Assembly (NCBI GenBank): GCA_903839795.1
Contig: CAIMDR010000003.1
Span: 1-15,700 of the forward strand
Direction: 5' to 3'
Source of the DNA: an uncultured Methylococcaceae bacterium
GTDB lineage: Bacteria > Pseudomonadota > Gammaproteobacteria > Methylococcales > Methylomonadaceae
Length of the DNA: 15,700 nt
The position numbers and the translations under genes were made by a program. Positions 7,162 through 14,369 of the stretch are shown here, one piece after another. Within the stretch, counting starts at the first letter, position 1, and the number at the start of each line of letters is the position of its first letter. The notes beneath the pieces were generated by a model that saw nothing but the letters and a program-made list of their open reading frames with translations, did not search any database and was not told the DNA's origin.

Positions 7162-7788
7162 ATGAGCGTATTAACCCGGCGACAACGAGAGATTTATAAT
7201 TTTCTTTGCGACAACACCGACAGTTTTTTGCGTCCGCCCAGTCTGGATGAACTCTGTGCGGCGCTGGGCATGGCCTCGCGAGGCTCTTTGTACAAGCACA
7301 TCATGGCGTTGATTAACGCGGGTCTGGTAGAACCCTTTACCGGCAATAAACAAGGCGGTGTTCGCCTGACTACTCAGGCGCAGGGCGATGAGGCCGGTTT
7401 TGAGCAAGGCTTGCCCTTTGTCGGCTTAATTGCCGCCGGCAAGCCGATTGAAGCCTTGGCCACTCTCAGTTACATGACCGTACCGGATGCCCTGAAAACC
7501 GATAAGTCTTGCTATGTATTGCAGGTTAAAGGCGACTCCATGATCGAGGCCGGTATTTTTGATGGCGACTGGGTGGTTATCGAACAACGTGATTATGCCA
7601 GTAACGGGGAAATCGTGGTTGCGTTGATCGACAACTTTGAGGCCACCTTAAAATACCTTGAGCAGACCGCCGAACAAGTGTTGCTACTGCCCGCCAATGC
7701 CAACATGACAGCGCTGTCCTACCGTCCCGAGCAAGTTACCATTCAGGGCGTATTGGTGGGGCAAATGCGCAGTTACCGATCTCATTAA
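7162..7788 (+). CDS. lexA: LexA-type SOS repressor
   Basis: This is a 208-residue S24-family repressor. The N-terminal winged-helix domain starts LTRRQREIYNFLCDN and ends near residue 70, with MASRGSLYKHIMALINAG as the recognition helix region. That region differs strongly from the RSPNAAEEHLKAL of E. coli LexA, so the operator is probably different. The C-terminal half has the cleavage site GLIAAGKP (Ala92-Gly93), catalytic Ser126 in VKGDSMIEAGI and Lys164 in EATLKYL, all conserved, so RecA-stimulated self-cleavage is expected. The ATG at 7162 has GAGCGAGAAG upstream as a loose ribosome binding site. It faces away from umuDC and is followed by a 44-codon gene and a nuclease gene, so it likely controls the whole divergent block. 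Whether it is the cell's main LexA or a dedicated paralogue cannot be told here. Confidence 0.9.
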   Translation: MSVLTRRQREIYNFLCDNTDSFLRPPSLDELCAALGMASRGSLYKHIMALINAGLVEPFTGNKQGGVRLTTQAQGDEAGFEQGLPFVGLIAAGKPIEALATLSYMTVPDALKTDKSCYVLQVKGDSMIEAGIFDGDWVVIEQRDYASNGEIVVALIDNFEATLKYLEQTAEQVLLLPANANMTALSYRPEQVTIQGVLVGQMRSYRSH

Positions 7789-7829
7789 GTACCCACATTA
7801 AGTCTATTCTTATCACGAGGAGAACTACC

Positions 7830-7964
7830 ATGCACCCTAAAATTCACATGCACGATCAAGTATTCAACAAAGTTAACGACATAATGAAGCATTACAAAAG
7901 AACGCCGGTAGAACAGTTGCTCTACTTTATCAAGCATTTTATCAAGCACGCTTCAGTTGTCTGA
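7830..7964 (+). CDS. 44-residue protein of unknown function between lexA and the nuclease gene
   Basis: The ORF has a strong ribosome binding site (GAGGAGA, 7817-7823) six bases before its ATG, which is better than that of its neighbours. The product is small, basic and histidine-rich: it starts MHPKIHMHDQVFNKVNDIMK and ends with YFIKHFIKHASVV. No signal peptide or clear membrane segment is seen, and the second half could form an amphipathic helix. The family is not recognised. It starts 41 bases after lexA, and its 3' end overlaps the first codons of the nuclease ORF by 8 bases if that starts at TTG 7957, so it may act as a translational lead-in to the nuclease. Confidence 0.6.
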   Translation: MHPKIHMHDQVFNKVNDIMKHYKRTPVEQLLYFIKHFIKHASVV

Positions 7965-9390
7965 TGGCCGCGCTGACTCCTCCCGTGGCGGCGTTATCTT
8001 GACGTCGCCACCCCGCCTGGCCTTTGTTGATCTGGAAACCACCGGTGCCAACGCCCTGGTGGATCGCATTACCGAGATTGGCGTGGTGCTGGTGGATGAA
8101 CACGGCGTGCGGGAGTGGAGCCGATTACTGCAGCCGCAAATCCGCATTCCGGCCTTCATCGAACAATTAACCGGTATAACCAACGCCATGGTGATTGATG
8201 CTCCGCGTTTTGAGGCGGTTGCAGAAGAACTGGCCGCGCTGTTACACGGCTATCTGTTTATTGCCCATAATGCCCGCTTTGATTACGGCTTTCTGAAGAA
8301 CGAATTCAAACGCTCAGGGCTGACGTTTCGGCCTGCAGTGTTGTGTACCGTCAAATTGTCCAGGGCGCTGTTTCCCCAGTACAAACATCACAATCTCGAC
8401 AGCCTTATTGAGCGCTACGGCCTGACCGTCACCACCCGACACAGAGCACTTGGCGATGCCCGACTTATTCATCAATTTTGGCAGCAGATCCACCTAACAC
8501 AGGCGGCTGCCCTCATCACCGATACCGTACAAAAACTGGTTGCACGCTCCAGCCTGCCGTCATATATTGATCGCAGACTAATCGACGATCTGCCCGTGTC
8601 CCCGGGCGTGTATCTGTTTTATGGTGAAAATGACTTACCGTTATATATCGGCAAAAGCACGAATATCAGACAGCGGGTCTTATCACATTTCTCGGCCGAT
8701 CACAGTCATGGCAAGGAAATGAGTTTATCGCAACAACTACGCCGTATTGACTGGATTGAAACAGCGGGTGAATGGGGTGCGCTGCTGAAAGAAGCCACCC
8801 TTATCAAGACCCTGCAGCCGATACATAATAGGCGTTTGCGCCGCAACAATGCCTTGTGCGCATGGCAACTGCAACAACAAGCCGACCATCTGCGTCCGGT
8901 GCTGACGTGGGCGGACGACCTTGATTTTGGTGAGCAGGCTAACCTGCATGGCCTTTATCACAACCAACGCGATGCCCAAAAAGCGCTCCGCACCATGGCG
9001 GATCAACATCAGTTATGCTTAAGCGTAGTAGGCCTCGAAAAGACCTCAAAGGGACGCCCTTGTTTTGCCCGGCAGTTAAAAAAATGTCAAGGCGCCTGTA
9101 TCGGTGAAGAAAAGCCGGTCGATCATGCCGCGCGACTGCTGATAGCGATGACTAAGCTTAAACTTGCCACGTGGCCCTATTCCGGTGTGGTGGGTCTTAA
9201 GCAAGGTGATGAGCTACATCTCATTGATCATTGGTGTTATTTGGGTACCGCCAAAAATGAAGCAGAAGTACACGACTTGTTAAGCGCCAGTCGACCGGCC
9301 TTTGATCGGGATACTTATATGATTCTTATCAAAGCCCTGAAGAAATCGGTAAGATTAATACACCTTGAGCGGGGCGATTCACATCTGTGA
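7957..9390 (+). CDS. DEDDh exonuclease / GIY-YIG endonuclease fusion (DnaQ-like plus UvrC/Cho-like)
   Basis: The 477-residue protein joins two nuclease domains. Residues 21-175 are a DnaQ-type 3'-5' exonuclease with Asp25/Glu27 (LAFVDLETTG), Asp109 (HNARFDYGF), His162 and Asp167 (RHRALGDAR), so all DEDDh residues are present. Residues 213-300 are a GIY-YIG nuclease of the UvrC N-terminal/Cho type (PGVYLF, LYIGKSTNIRQRV, the Glu in LLKEATLIK and PIHNRR). The remaining 170 residues are an uncharacterised UvrC-like extension with a Cys pair in CFARQLKKCQGAC. Such fusions are known in bacteria, often annotated as epsilon-like, but their role is poorly defined; damage processing is inferred from the lexA-umuDC context. 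The TTG start at 7957 lacks a clear ribosome binding site. A TTG at 7999 would remove only the non-conserved N-terminus. Expression may be coupled to the preceding small gene. Confidence 0.88.
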   Translation: MSDGRADSSRGGVILTSPPRLAFVDLETTGANALVDRITEIGVVLVDEHGVREWSRLLQPQIRIPAFIEQLTGITNAMVIDAPRFEAVAEELAALLHGYLFIAHNARFDYGFLKNEFKRSGLTFRPAVLCTVKLSRALFPQYKHHNLDSLIERYGLTVTTRHRALGDARLIHQFWQQIHLTQAAALITDTVQKLVARSSLPSYIDRRLIDDLPVSPGVYLFYGENDLPLYIGKSTNIRQRVLSHFSADHSHGKEMSLSQQLRRIDWIETAGEWGALLKEATLIKTLQPIHNRRLRRNNALCAWQLQQQADHLRPVLTWADDLDFGEQANLHGLYHNQRDAQKALRTMADQHQLCLSVVGLEKTSKGRPCFARQLKKCQGACIGEEKPVDHAARLLIAMTKLKLATWPYSGVVGLKQGDELHLIDHWCYLGTAKNEAEVHDLLSASRPAFDRDTYMILIKALKKSVRLIHLERGDSHL

Positions 9391-9605
9391 TGGTATCAGT
9401 AATCGTCACGTCTCAGACTGGTGTTAGGCTTGGGTCGAGCCTCATTCCGTGATGCCGAAGGTGTTACTCGCTGCAGCCGTGTGGTCTCTCATTTCCAAGC
9501 CTGGCTTAACGTGAACAGTGACTTTGGCGGGTCAATTAATAACCTCAGGCAGCTCGCAATAAATACCCCCCAATTTATAGTTTCCCCACGGTTAACTTAA
9601 CGGCA
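9391..9605. other. Intergenic region with no recognised feature
   Basis: No gene, strong hairpin or repeat is recognised in these 215 bases after the nuclease gene. Confidence 0.4.
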
Positions 9606-9878
9606 ATGACGTACCCGATACCTTGTCAATTTGGAGTTCAAACCTTGGTTTGTACGCTGTCCCTTAGGTGTCGCGATCCTGCATTGTCAGCTTTATATGG
9701 CGTGGCGCTGAGTCAAACCAAGGAGCTTGATGCGGCATTAACTGAATTGTTTGACGATGGTGCCAGTGTAATCAAGCCAGAACAATTAAGTTATTTGTTT
9801 GCACAATTAACCGGTACCTGTACTCTGCAATTTGATTTACAATCTTTTCTCAAGAAAGTTTTTTTCCAGAAATATTGA
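9606..9878 (+). CDS. Hypothetical 90-residue protein
   Basis: The ORF starts with an ATG that has no convincing ribosome binding site. The product begins [20 protein letters not shown] and has a helical, acidic middle ([20 protein letters not shown]). I recognise no family, signal peptide or membrane segment. Its 3' end overlaps a possible relic on the other strand. The region around it is relic-rich, so it may not be a real gene. Confidence 0.3.
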   Translation: MTYPIPCQFGVQTLVCTLSLRCRDPALSALYGVALSQTKELDAALTELFDDGASVIKPEQLSYLFAQLTGTCTLQFDLQSFLKKVFFQKY

Positions 9879-10034
9879 GGCGGGTTGTTTTACTCTTGCA
9901 AACCCTAATGACTCTATTCGGTTCACAAAATTATTCCGGCCTAACGGGTGCTTATGTCCGGCATCCTGACAATAGGCTTTGTATTCTGTGTTAAGATTTT
10001 TTGCGCTTTTCGTTGCTATTTTTGTACTGGACAA
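9837..10034 (-). pseudogene. Possible C-terminal relic of a D5-type phage/plasmid primase
   Basis: A 65-codon frame with only a TTG start encodes [19 protein letters not shown] followed by [13 protein letters not shown]. This resembles the C-terminal tail of D5-like primase-helicases from phages and plasmids, which commonly has a Y-x-x-W/Y-C...P-L...F...L...G-F pattern. The frame is closed by a stop just upstream and no ribosome binding site is seen. No helicase or primase core lies nearby. If the resemblance is right, this is the last fragment of a lost mobile element; the match is from memory and weak. Confidence 0.3.
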
Positions 10035-10133
10035 TGATAATTTTTAAGGTAAATTGTAAAAGAGCCTAATAGAAATCGGCTTCAAAATTATTAATTAACC
10101 TTCAGTAAATCCCGTTAAACAGAGGAGAAAATC

Positions 10134-10277
10134 ATGGGGCCTTTTTATCGACATACATCACAAGGAATGGGGCATTTTTTTGATCTGTTTTATGAATATC
10201 CAGCTTTAATGGTTATCTTTGTAGTCGGCACTGTCGCAGCGGGTATTTATTTTTGGCGCAAAAACAAAACGGAATAA
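10134..10277 (+). CDS. Small single-span membrane protein, 47 residues
   Basis: The ORF has a strong ribosome binding site (AGAGGAGAAA, 10121-10130) four bases before its ATG. The product begins MGPFYRHTSQGMGHFFDLFY, then has one membrane segment (about residues 25-42, PALMVIFVVGTVAAGIYFW) and ends with a positively charged RKNKTE tail, so the C-terminus probably faces the cytoplasm. The family is not recognised. It stands alone in a gene-poor region. Confidence 0.6.
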   Translation: MGPFYRHTSQGMGHFFDLFYEYPALMVIFVVGTVAAGIYFWRKNKTE

Positions 10278-10368
10278 CAAGCGGTTTCATGATCTTTACT
10301 TAACCATCGCCTAATTATTTTGCGTTAGATTGTCTACTAGTCTGTACAAGTAGTAATAGTTATTTAAT

Positions 10369-10392
10369 AACGTGCATGAAATAACTCAATCA
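10369..10392. repeat. Degenerate extra copy of the IS-end sequence
   Basis: AACGTGCATGAAATAACTCAA resembles AACGAGCACGAAATAACTTGA in the inverted-repeat end at 10463-10491, in the same orientation. It may be an older insertion remnant. It overlaps a 13-base palindrome GTTATTTAATAAC (10358-10370). Confidence 0.35.
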
Positions 10393-10462
10393 TTTATATC
10401 CCATGACCCCCTCCCTCCAAGAGGGCGAGGAATAAATATGCTTAAGCTATGTCATGCACTTC

Positions 10463-10491
10463 CTTAGGAACGAGCACGAAATAACTTGAGC
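10463..10491 (+). repeat. Left 29-bp inverted repeat of the deleted IS
   Basis: CTTAGGAACGAGCACGAAAT and the nine bases after it (to 10491) are the exact reverse complement of 11008-11036. Confidence 0.85.
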
Positions 10492-10571
10492 GAGTAGTCG
10501 TTGTAATGCGATAAAGTTAAAGAACTAAAACATTGCCCCCAAACTTATAATAAAGCCTGCTTACTCAATAG

Positions 10572-11004
10572 AAATTGAAAAACAAATGCAAAGCGACTGG
10601 TGGGTATGTCAATCGCAATACCCAATTTGAGCGCATCACTGAATTAAGGGATTTATATACGGCTACGGGCAATCCTGTCCTCAGCGTGGATAGCAAAAAA
10701 GGAATTGATAGGTGATCTGTTTCGCAACGGTAAGGTCTATACAACTAAAATTATCGAAGTTTTTGATCATGATTTTCCTTCCTTAGCCGAAGGTATCGGT
10801 GTGCCCCATACTCTTTATGACATGGCCTGCAACGAAGCCTGCGTTAACATTGGGACGAGTCCACCTGACACTCTATTTTTTAACCGGATTTATGAAGTAG
10901 GCAGAAAAGTTGCCGCGGGGTTTAAAGAATCAATGCGAATTGTATTTGATAAGCATCTGGGGCAATAGTATTATGTTGCCATGCCTGAAGCGGCAATTTT
11001 ATAA
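10572..11004 (+). pseudogene. ISAzo13-like transposase relic (frameshift, internal deletion, nonsense)
   Basis: From about 10617 one frame encodes NTQFERITELRDLY and then TGNPVLSVDSKK, and after an extra G at 10701/10702 the next frame continues ELIGDLFRNGKVY, VFDHDFPSLAEG and PHTLYDMACNEACVNIGTS. This is the conserved catalytic-core region of ISAzo13-type (Rhodopirellula-type DDE) transposases. Near 10863 the core breaks off and the frame passes into RIYEVGRKVAAGFKESMRI, which resembles the C-terminal tail of the same family, so an internal deletion is inferred. The tail has a TAG at 10966-10968 where a Trp is expected, then ends at TAA 11002-11004, next to the right inverted repeat. The N-terminal part before about 10572 is not recognisable. 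The open frame at 10705-10968 is not a functional gene. Confidence 0.68.
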
Positions 11005-11007
11005 GTT

Positions 11008-11036
11008 GCTCAAGTTATTTCGTGCTCGTTCCTAAG
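11008..11036 (-). repeat. Right 29-bp inverted repeat of the deleted IS
   Basis: This is the exact reverse complement of 10463-10491. It begins four bases after the relic transposase stop. Confidence 0.85.
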
Positions 11037-11446
11037 TCAGCGTCTTGGTTTACTGCGCTGTTCCTGCATTTGGCATATTGTCTCCGGTTGAGTGCTTTTT
11101 TTGTCCCACACGCGTGTGTTTTGTTATATTATTAGTGTGGATTTTATATTCACTGTCTCTTTAGGGACATAGCATCTACAAACGTCAAAACGCCTTCTTA
11201 ATTGAGGGAAAACAAAGCGTAAAAGTGCCGTCATTCCGACTGGGATGTAGAAAGCCAGTGCCCTGTACGGTAACTAATAGTTATCCAAGTATTTGATCGA
11301 GCATCAGTGTAAGTTTGCAGCTTCATCTCCCTGTGACTGAATACCCGCATCATGCGCAATTTGCTCCTACAAAATCTTTTTGCTTATTAATGGCCGTAGC
11401 GGTGAAGATGCCAATAACCCATCAAATTAAATAAGGAAACGCAATC
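11037..11446. other. Intergenic region upstream of ppk2
   Basis: No gene is recognised in these 410 bases. ACACGCGTGTGT near 11109-11120 is a perfect palindrome. A stretch around 11224-11265 (CGTCATTCC ... GGGATGTAGAAAGCCAGTGCC) resembles a short dispersed repeat type common in proteobacterial intergenic DNA. AAGGAAA (11432-11438) is the ribosome binding site of the next gene. Confidence 0.35.
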
Positions 11447-12385
11447 ATGAGTTATCGTAAAAAATTTGTTGTTGAACCGGGTGAAAAAGTTCACCTGGAT
11501 AAAATTGATCCTTCGTTTACGGGTAAGCACGAGTCCCACGAAAAAGCACTGCCTATAATACAAGAACACGTTGCCCGTATGGACAAGTTACAGTATTTGC
11601 TTTATGCGGATGGCGACCAATCTCTGCTGGTTGTATTACAGGCCTTGGATGCAGCGGGTAAAGATAGCGTTATCCGGCATTTGTTTAGTGGCATGAATCC
11701 GCAAGGAACCTCCGTATTTGGCTTTAAACAGCCCAGTAAGAATGAAGCCGCCCACGATTTTCTCTGGAGAGCCCATTTACATACGCCGGGCAAGGGAGAA
11801 GTCGTTATTTTTAATCGTTCGCATTATGAGGATGTGCTGGTGGTGCGGGTTCACAAGCTGGCTGAAAAGTCGGTTTGGTCAAAACGTTACGACTTAATCA
11901 ATGATTTTGAAAAGATGCTCGCAAGCAACGGCACCCGAATTTTGAAGTTTTTTTTGCACATCAGCCCGGATGTACAGTTGGCACGTTTCAAACAGCGGCT
12001 TGATGATCCCGCCCGAAACTGGAAAATCACCGATGCCGACTATTCTGAGCGGGAGTTATGGCCCAAATACATCGAAGCTTATGAAGATGCCTTGGAGCGG
12101 ACAAGTACCAAGATTGCACCGTGGTATGTTATTCCGGCCAACCACAAATGGTTTCGGGATCTTGCCATCTCGGAGATAATCGCTGATACGCTGGACGAAA
12201 TGGGTCTTAAGCTGCCGCCTACGCATGTGAATATGGACGAAATTCGTAACAAGTACCATGAGGCCGAGCAAAAGCAAAAAAAGAATGTAAAGCAAGTCGG
12301 CAAAGTGGATAAAGCAAGTAAAGTAAAGCCTGAAAGCGGATACTTGCTGGATTGCGCTAGCGACTGGACCCCCGAAGAGAGTTAG
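11447..12385 (+). CDS. ppk2: PPK2-family polyphosphate:nucleotide phosphotransferase
   Basis: PPK2 enzymes transfer phosphate between polyphosphate and nucleotides in the cytoplasm, often making ADP or ATP from AMP or ADP. The 312-residue protein has a single PPK2 domain: Walker A in LQALDAAGKDSVIRH (about 65-78), then NPQGTSVFGFKQPS and HDFLWRAH, Walker B and signature VVIFNRSHYEDVLVVRVH (119-136), and the lid segment KQRLDDPARNWKITDADY. Single-domain length and the pattern fit the short PPK2 classes, but AMP versus ADP preference cannot be read reliably. The C-terminus adds a lysine-rich tail (EQKQKKNVKQVGKVDKASK) of unknown role. An AAGGAAA site lies eight bases before the ATG. The SulP gene starts six bases after its stop, so the two probably form an operon. 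Confidence 0.93.
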   Translation: MSYRKKFVVEPGEKVHLDKIDPSFTGKHESHEKALPIIQEHVARMDKLQYLLYADGDQSLLVVLQALDAAGKDSVIRHLFSGMNPQGTSVFGFKQPSKNEAAHDFLWRAHLHTPGKGEVVIFNRSHYEDVLVVRVHKLAEKSVWSKRYDLINDFEKMLASNGTRILKFFLHISPDVQLARFKQRLDDPARNWKITDADYSERELWPKYIEAYEDALERTSTKIAPWYVIPANHKWFRDLAISEIIADTLDEMGLKLPPTHVNMDEIRNKYHEAEQKQKKNVKQVGKVDKASKVKPESGYLLDCASDWTPEES

Positions 12386-12391
12386 CCTGCG

Positions 12392-14080
12392 ATGGCGATA
12401 TGGCTAAATTTTTTTTCAGGTCTTAGACCTTTAAACCGGAGTGGCGCAGTACGTGATGCTATCGCCGGTTTGACGTTGGCATCGATGAACATTCCACAGA
12501 TACTGGGTTATACCCGTATCGCAGGTACGCCTGCCGTAACCGGACTTTATACGGCGCTGCTACCTTTGCTTATGTTTGCTATTTTCGGCTCCTCCCGACA
12601 TCTGGTGGTAGCGGCAGACTCAGCAACTGCGGCTATTTTTTCCAGTGGACTGTCGGGTATGGCACCGCAAGCCAGCGTCAAATATATGGCTTTAGTGGGT
12701 ACGGTCGCGTTACTGACGGCCGGATTGTTGTTGCTGGCGCGAATGTTTAAGTTGGGTTTTCTGGCTGATTTTCTTTCACGCACCGTGTTGGTTGGGTTTC
12801 TTACCGGTGTCGGATTTCAGATCGGTATCGCCATGCTGGGTGAAATGTCTGGCATACCCGTGACTGCGCATAAAACGTTTGAGCAGTTGCAACAGGTTAT
12901 CGAGGGCCTGTTGCAGGTCAATATTCCCACGCTCAGTCTATCGCTGCTAGTGGTAAGTTGCATCCTTGGTTGTCGCCTCTTTCTGCCACGGTTTCCCGTG
13001 CCACTGATTTTGGTGGTAGCAGGTATTTCCGCCAGCTACAGTTACGATTTTGCCGGTCACGGCATCGCCGTCATCGGGCCTGTACCTGGTGGACTACCTT
13101 CATTCACCTTTCCTGCAGTGAGTTGGGATGAGGCGCTTGAGGTTATCCCCATCGCCTTATCCTGCTTCGTGATTATAATTGCCCAAAGTGCGGCCACTGC
13201 GCGTGTTTTTGCCGTTCGGCATCACGAACGGGTGGATGAGGATGCGGATATTTTGGGTTTATCGGCAGCGAATGCAGCCGCTGCCTTATCAGGTGCTTTC
13301 GTGGTCAATGGTAGCCCGACCCAGACCGCAATGGCAGAGCTTGCGGGTGCGCGTAGCCAGGTTGCACAATTGGTGTTCGCCGGCATTGTCTTGCTGGTGT
13401 TGCTGTTCTTTACCGGGCCGCTACAGTATCTGCCTCATAGTGTACTGGCCGGTATTGTGTTTACTATTGCCATTGGCCTCGTTGATCTTAAAAGTTTGCG
13501 CGACATCCGCGCCGAGAGTCCGGGCGAGTTTAATCTGGCGATTATCACCGCTGTTGTCGTTGCGCTGGTCGGTCTTCAACAAGGTATTCTGCTGGCGGTG
13601 GCGTTATCTTTGCTGCGGCATGTACGGCACAGTTATCGTCCGCATACCATGGTGTTGGTGCCTGATGAGTCGGGGCTGTGGTTGCCAAGAGCGGTAATGC
13701 AGGGGCTTGTTACAGAGCCTGGGTTGGTGGTTTACCGATTTGGTGCGGATTTGTTTTACGCCAACGACAACCGGTTTACCGATGAGGTGCGTACACTGAT
13801 AGAGCACGCTCCGATCCCGATCCGCTGGTTTTTAGTGGATGCCGGTGCGATAACGGATATCGATTATTCCGCTGCACGCTCCTTGCGTGAGTTGTGTGAC
13901 GATCTAAAACGCTACGGCGTTACTTTGGTATTCGGGCGCGTCAATGCTTACCTGCGAGCGGATATGGATCGACATGGCATTACAGCTGCAATGGGTGAGG
14001 AATTTATTTTCTCTACGCTGCACGAACCCCTGGCGATGGTGCGTAGCGGTGCAGCTGTATTGCAGGGAAGTGATCAATAA
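12392..14080 (+). CDS. SulP (SLC26) family anion transporter with STAS domain
   Basis: SulP proteins move sulfate, bicarbonate or other anions across the inner membrane. The 562-residue protein begins with GAVRDAIAGLTLASMNIPQI, the characteristic first SulP segment, followed by LGYTRIAGTPAVTGLYTALL and the alternating hydrophobic helices of the 14-span core, ending near residue 420. NGSPTQTAMAELAGARSQ (about 308-325) is the conserved segment of the second half. The cytoplasmic STAS domain (about 440-555) contains VVYRFGADLFYANDNRF and LVDAGAITDIDYSAARSL. The ion cannot be assigned from sequence. It follows ppk2 with a six-base gap; GAAGAGAG within the end of ppk2 can serve as ribosome binding site. 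A hairpin repeat lies 21 bases after the stop. Confidence 0.93.
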   Translation: MAIWLNFFSGLRPLNRSGAVRDAIAGLTLASMNIPQILGYTRIAGTPAVTGLYTALLPLLMFAIFGSSRHLVVAADSATAAIFSSGLSGMAPQASVKYMALVGTVALLTAGLLLLARMFKLGFLADFLSRTVLVGFLTGVGFQIGIAMLGEMSGIPVTAHKTFEQLQQVIEGLLQVNIPTLSLSLLVVSCILGCRLFLPRFPVPLILVVAGISASYSYDFAGHGIAVIGPVPGGLPSFTFPAVSWDEALEVIPIALSCFVIIIAQSAATARVFAVRHHERVDEDADILGLSAANAAAALSGAFVVNGSPTQTAMAELAGARSQVAQLVFAGIVLLVLLFFTGPLQYLPHSVLAGIVFTIAIGLVDLKSLRDIRAESPGEFNLAIITAVVVALVGLQQGILLAVALSLLRHVRHSYRPHTMVLVPDESGLWLPRAVMQGLVTEPGLVVYRFGADLFYANDNRFTDEVRTLIEHAPIPIRWFLVDAGAITDIDYSAARSLRELCDDLKRYGVTLVFGRVNAYLRADMDRHGITAAMGEEFIFSTLHEPLAMVRSGAAVLQGSDQ

Positions 14081-14100
14081 GGCGGTAATAACTACTCAGT

Positions 14101-14122
14101 CCCCCTCTTTGAAAAAGAGGGG
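14101..14122. repeat. Hairpin repeat after the SulP gene, possible terminator
   Basis: CCCCTCTTT (14102-14110) pairs with AAAGAGGGG (14114-14122) around GAA. It is followed by TTAGGGGAGATTTTTAAAT, a very common companion sequence of this repeat type. There is a short T run (14132-14137) but not directly after the stem, so termination of the ppk2-sulP transcript is possible but not shown. Confidence 0.5.
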
Positions 14123-14241
14123 TTAGGGGAGATTTTTAAATCTTATCTTTTTTCGACTAAAAATAAAATCCGTTGAAATCCTTATAATCCGTGTTCTATG
14201 ATTGAAACCAATAACTACCGGATCGTTACGAACAATTAATA

Positions 14242-14268
14242 TTGTTGCTTGTTTTGTTTGAATATAAT
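14242..14268 (+). promoter_or_regulatory. Possible promoter of the OmpA-type lipoprotein gene
   Basis: A perfect TATAAT (14263-14268) lies about 100 bases upstream of the lipoprotein start, with TTGTTG (14242-14247) 15 bases before it. The spacing is shorter than ideal. This is pattern matching only. Confidence 0.35.
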
Positions 14269-14369
14269 ACGATTATTGCTCATTTAATCCGAGCGGTAGA
14301 GGTGTTTGCTGATCGCAGCTCAAAGCGGTCGAAATCACTGGGTCACCTGTTGATACGTTGAGCAATAGC

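Larger units (their letters stand above)
10463..11036 (+). mobile_element. Internally deleted ISAzo13-like insertion sequence
   Basis: A perfect 29-bp inverted repeat bounds the unit, with left end 10463-10491 and right end 11008-11036. The transposase relic inside stops four bases before the right end, as expected for an IS. The unit is only 574 bp, far shorter than a full ISAzo13-type element, so the middle of the transposase gene has been lost. The flanks share only TC (10461-10462 and 11037-11038), so a target duplication is not secure. It could still be mobilised in trans by an intact relative. Confidence 0.6.

Noticed and set aside
10705..10968. Intact 87-residue gene
   Set aside because: It is an internal piece of a frameshifted transposase; conserved coding continues upstream in another frame and beyond the stop.
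13179..13697. 172-codon plus-strand ORF inside the SulP gene
   Set aside because: It lies in another frame of a well-conserved transporter gene and its translation is rich in Arg, Trp and Cys as expected for a shadow frame.
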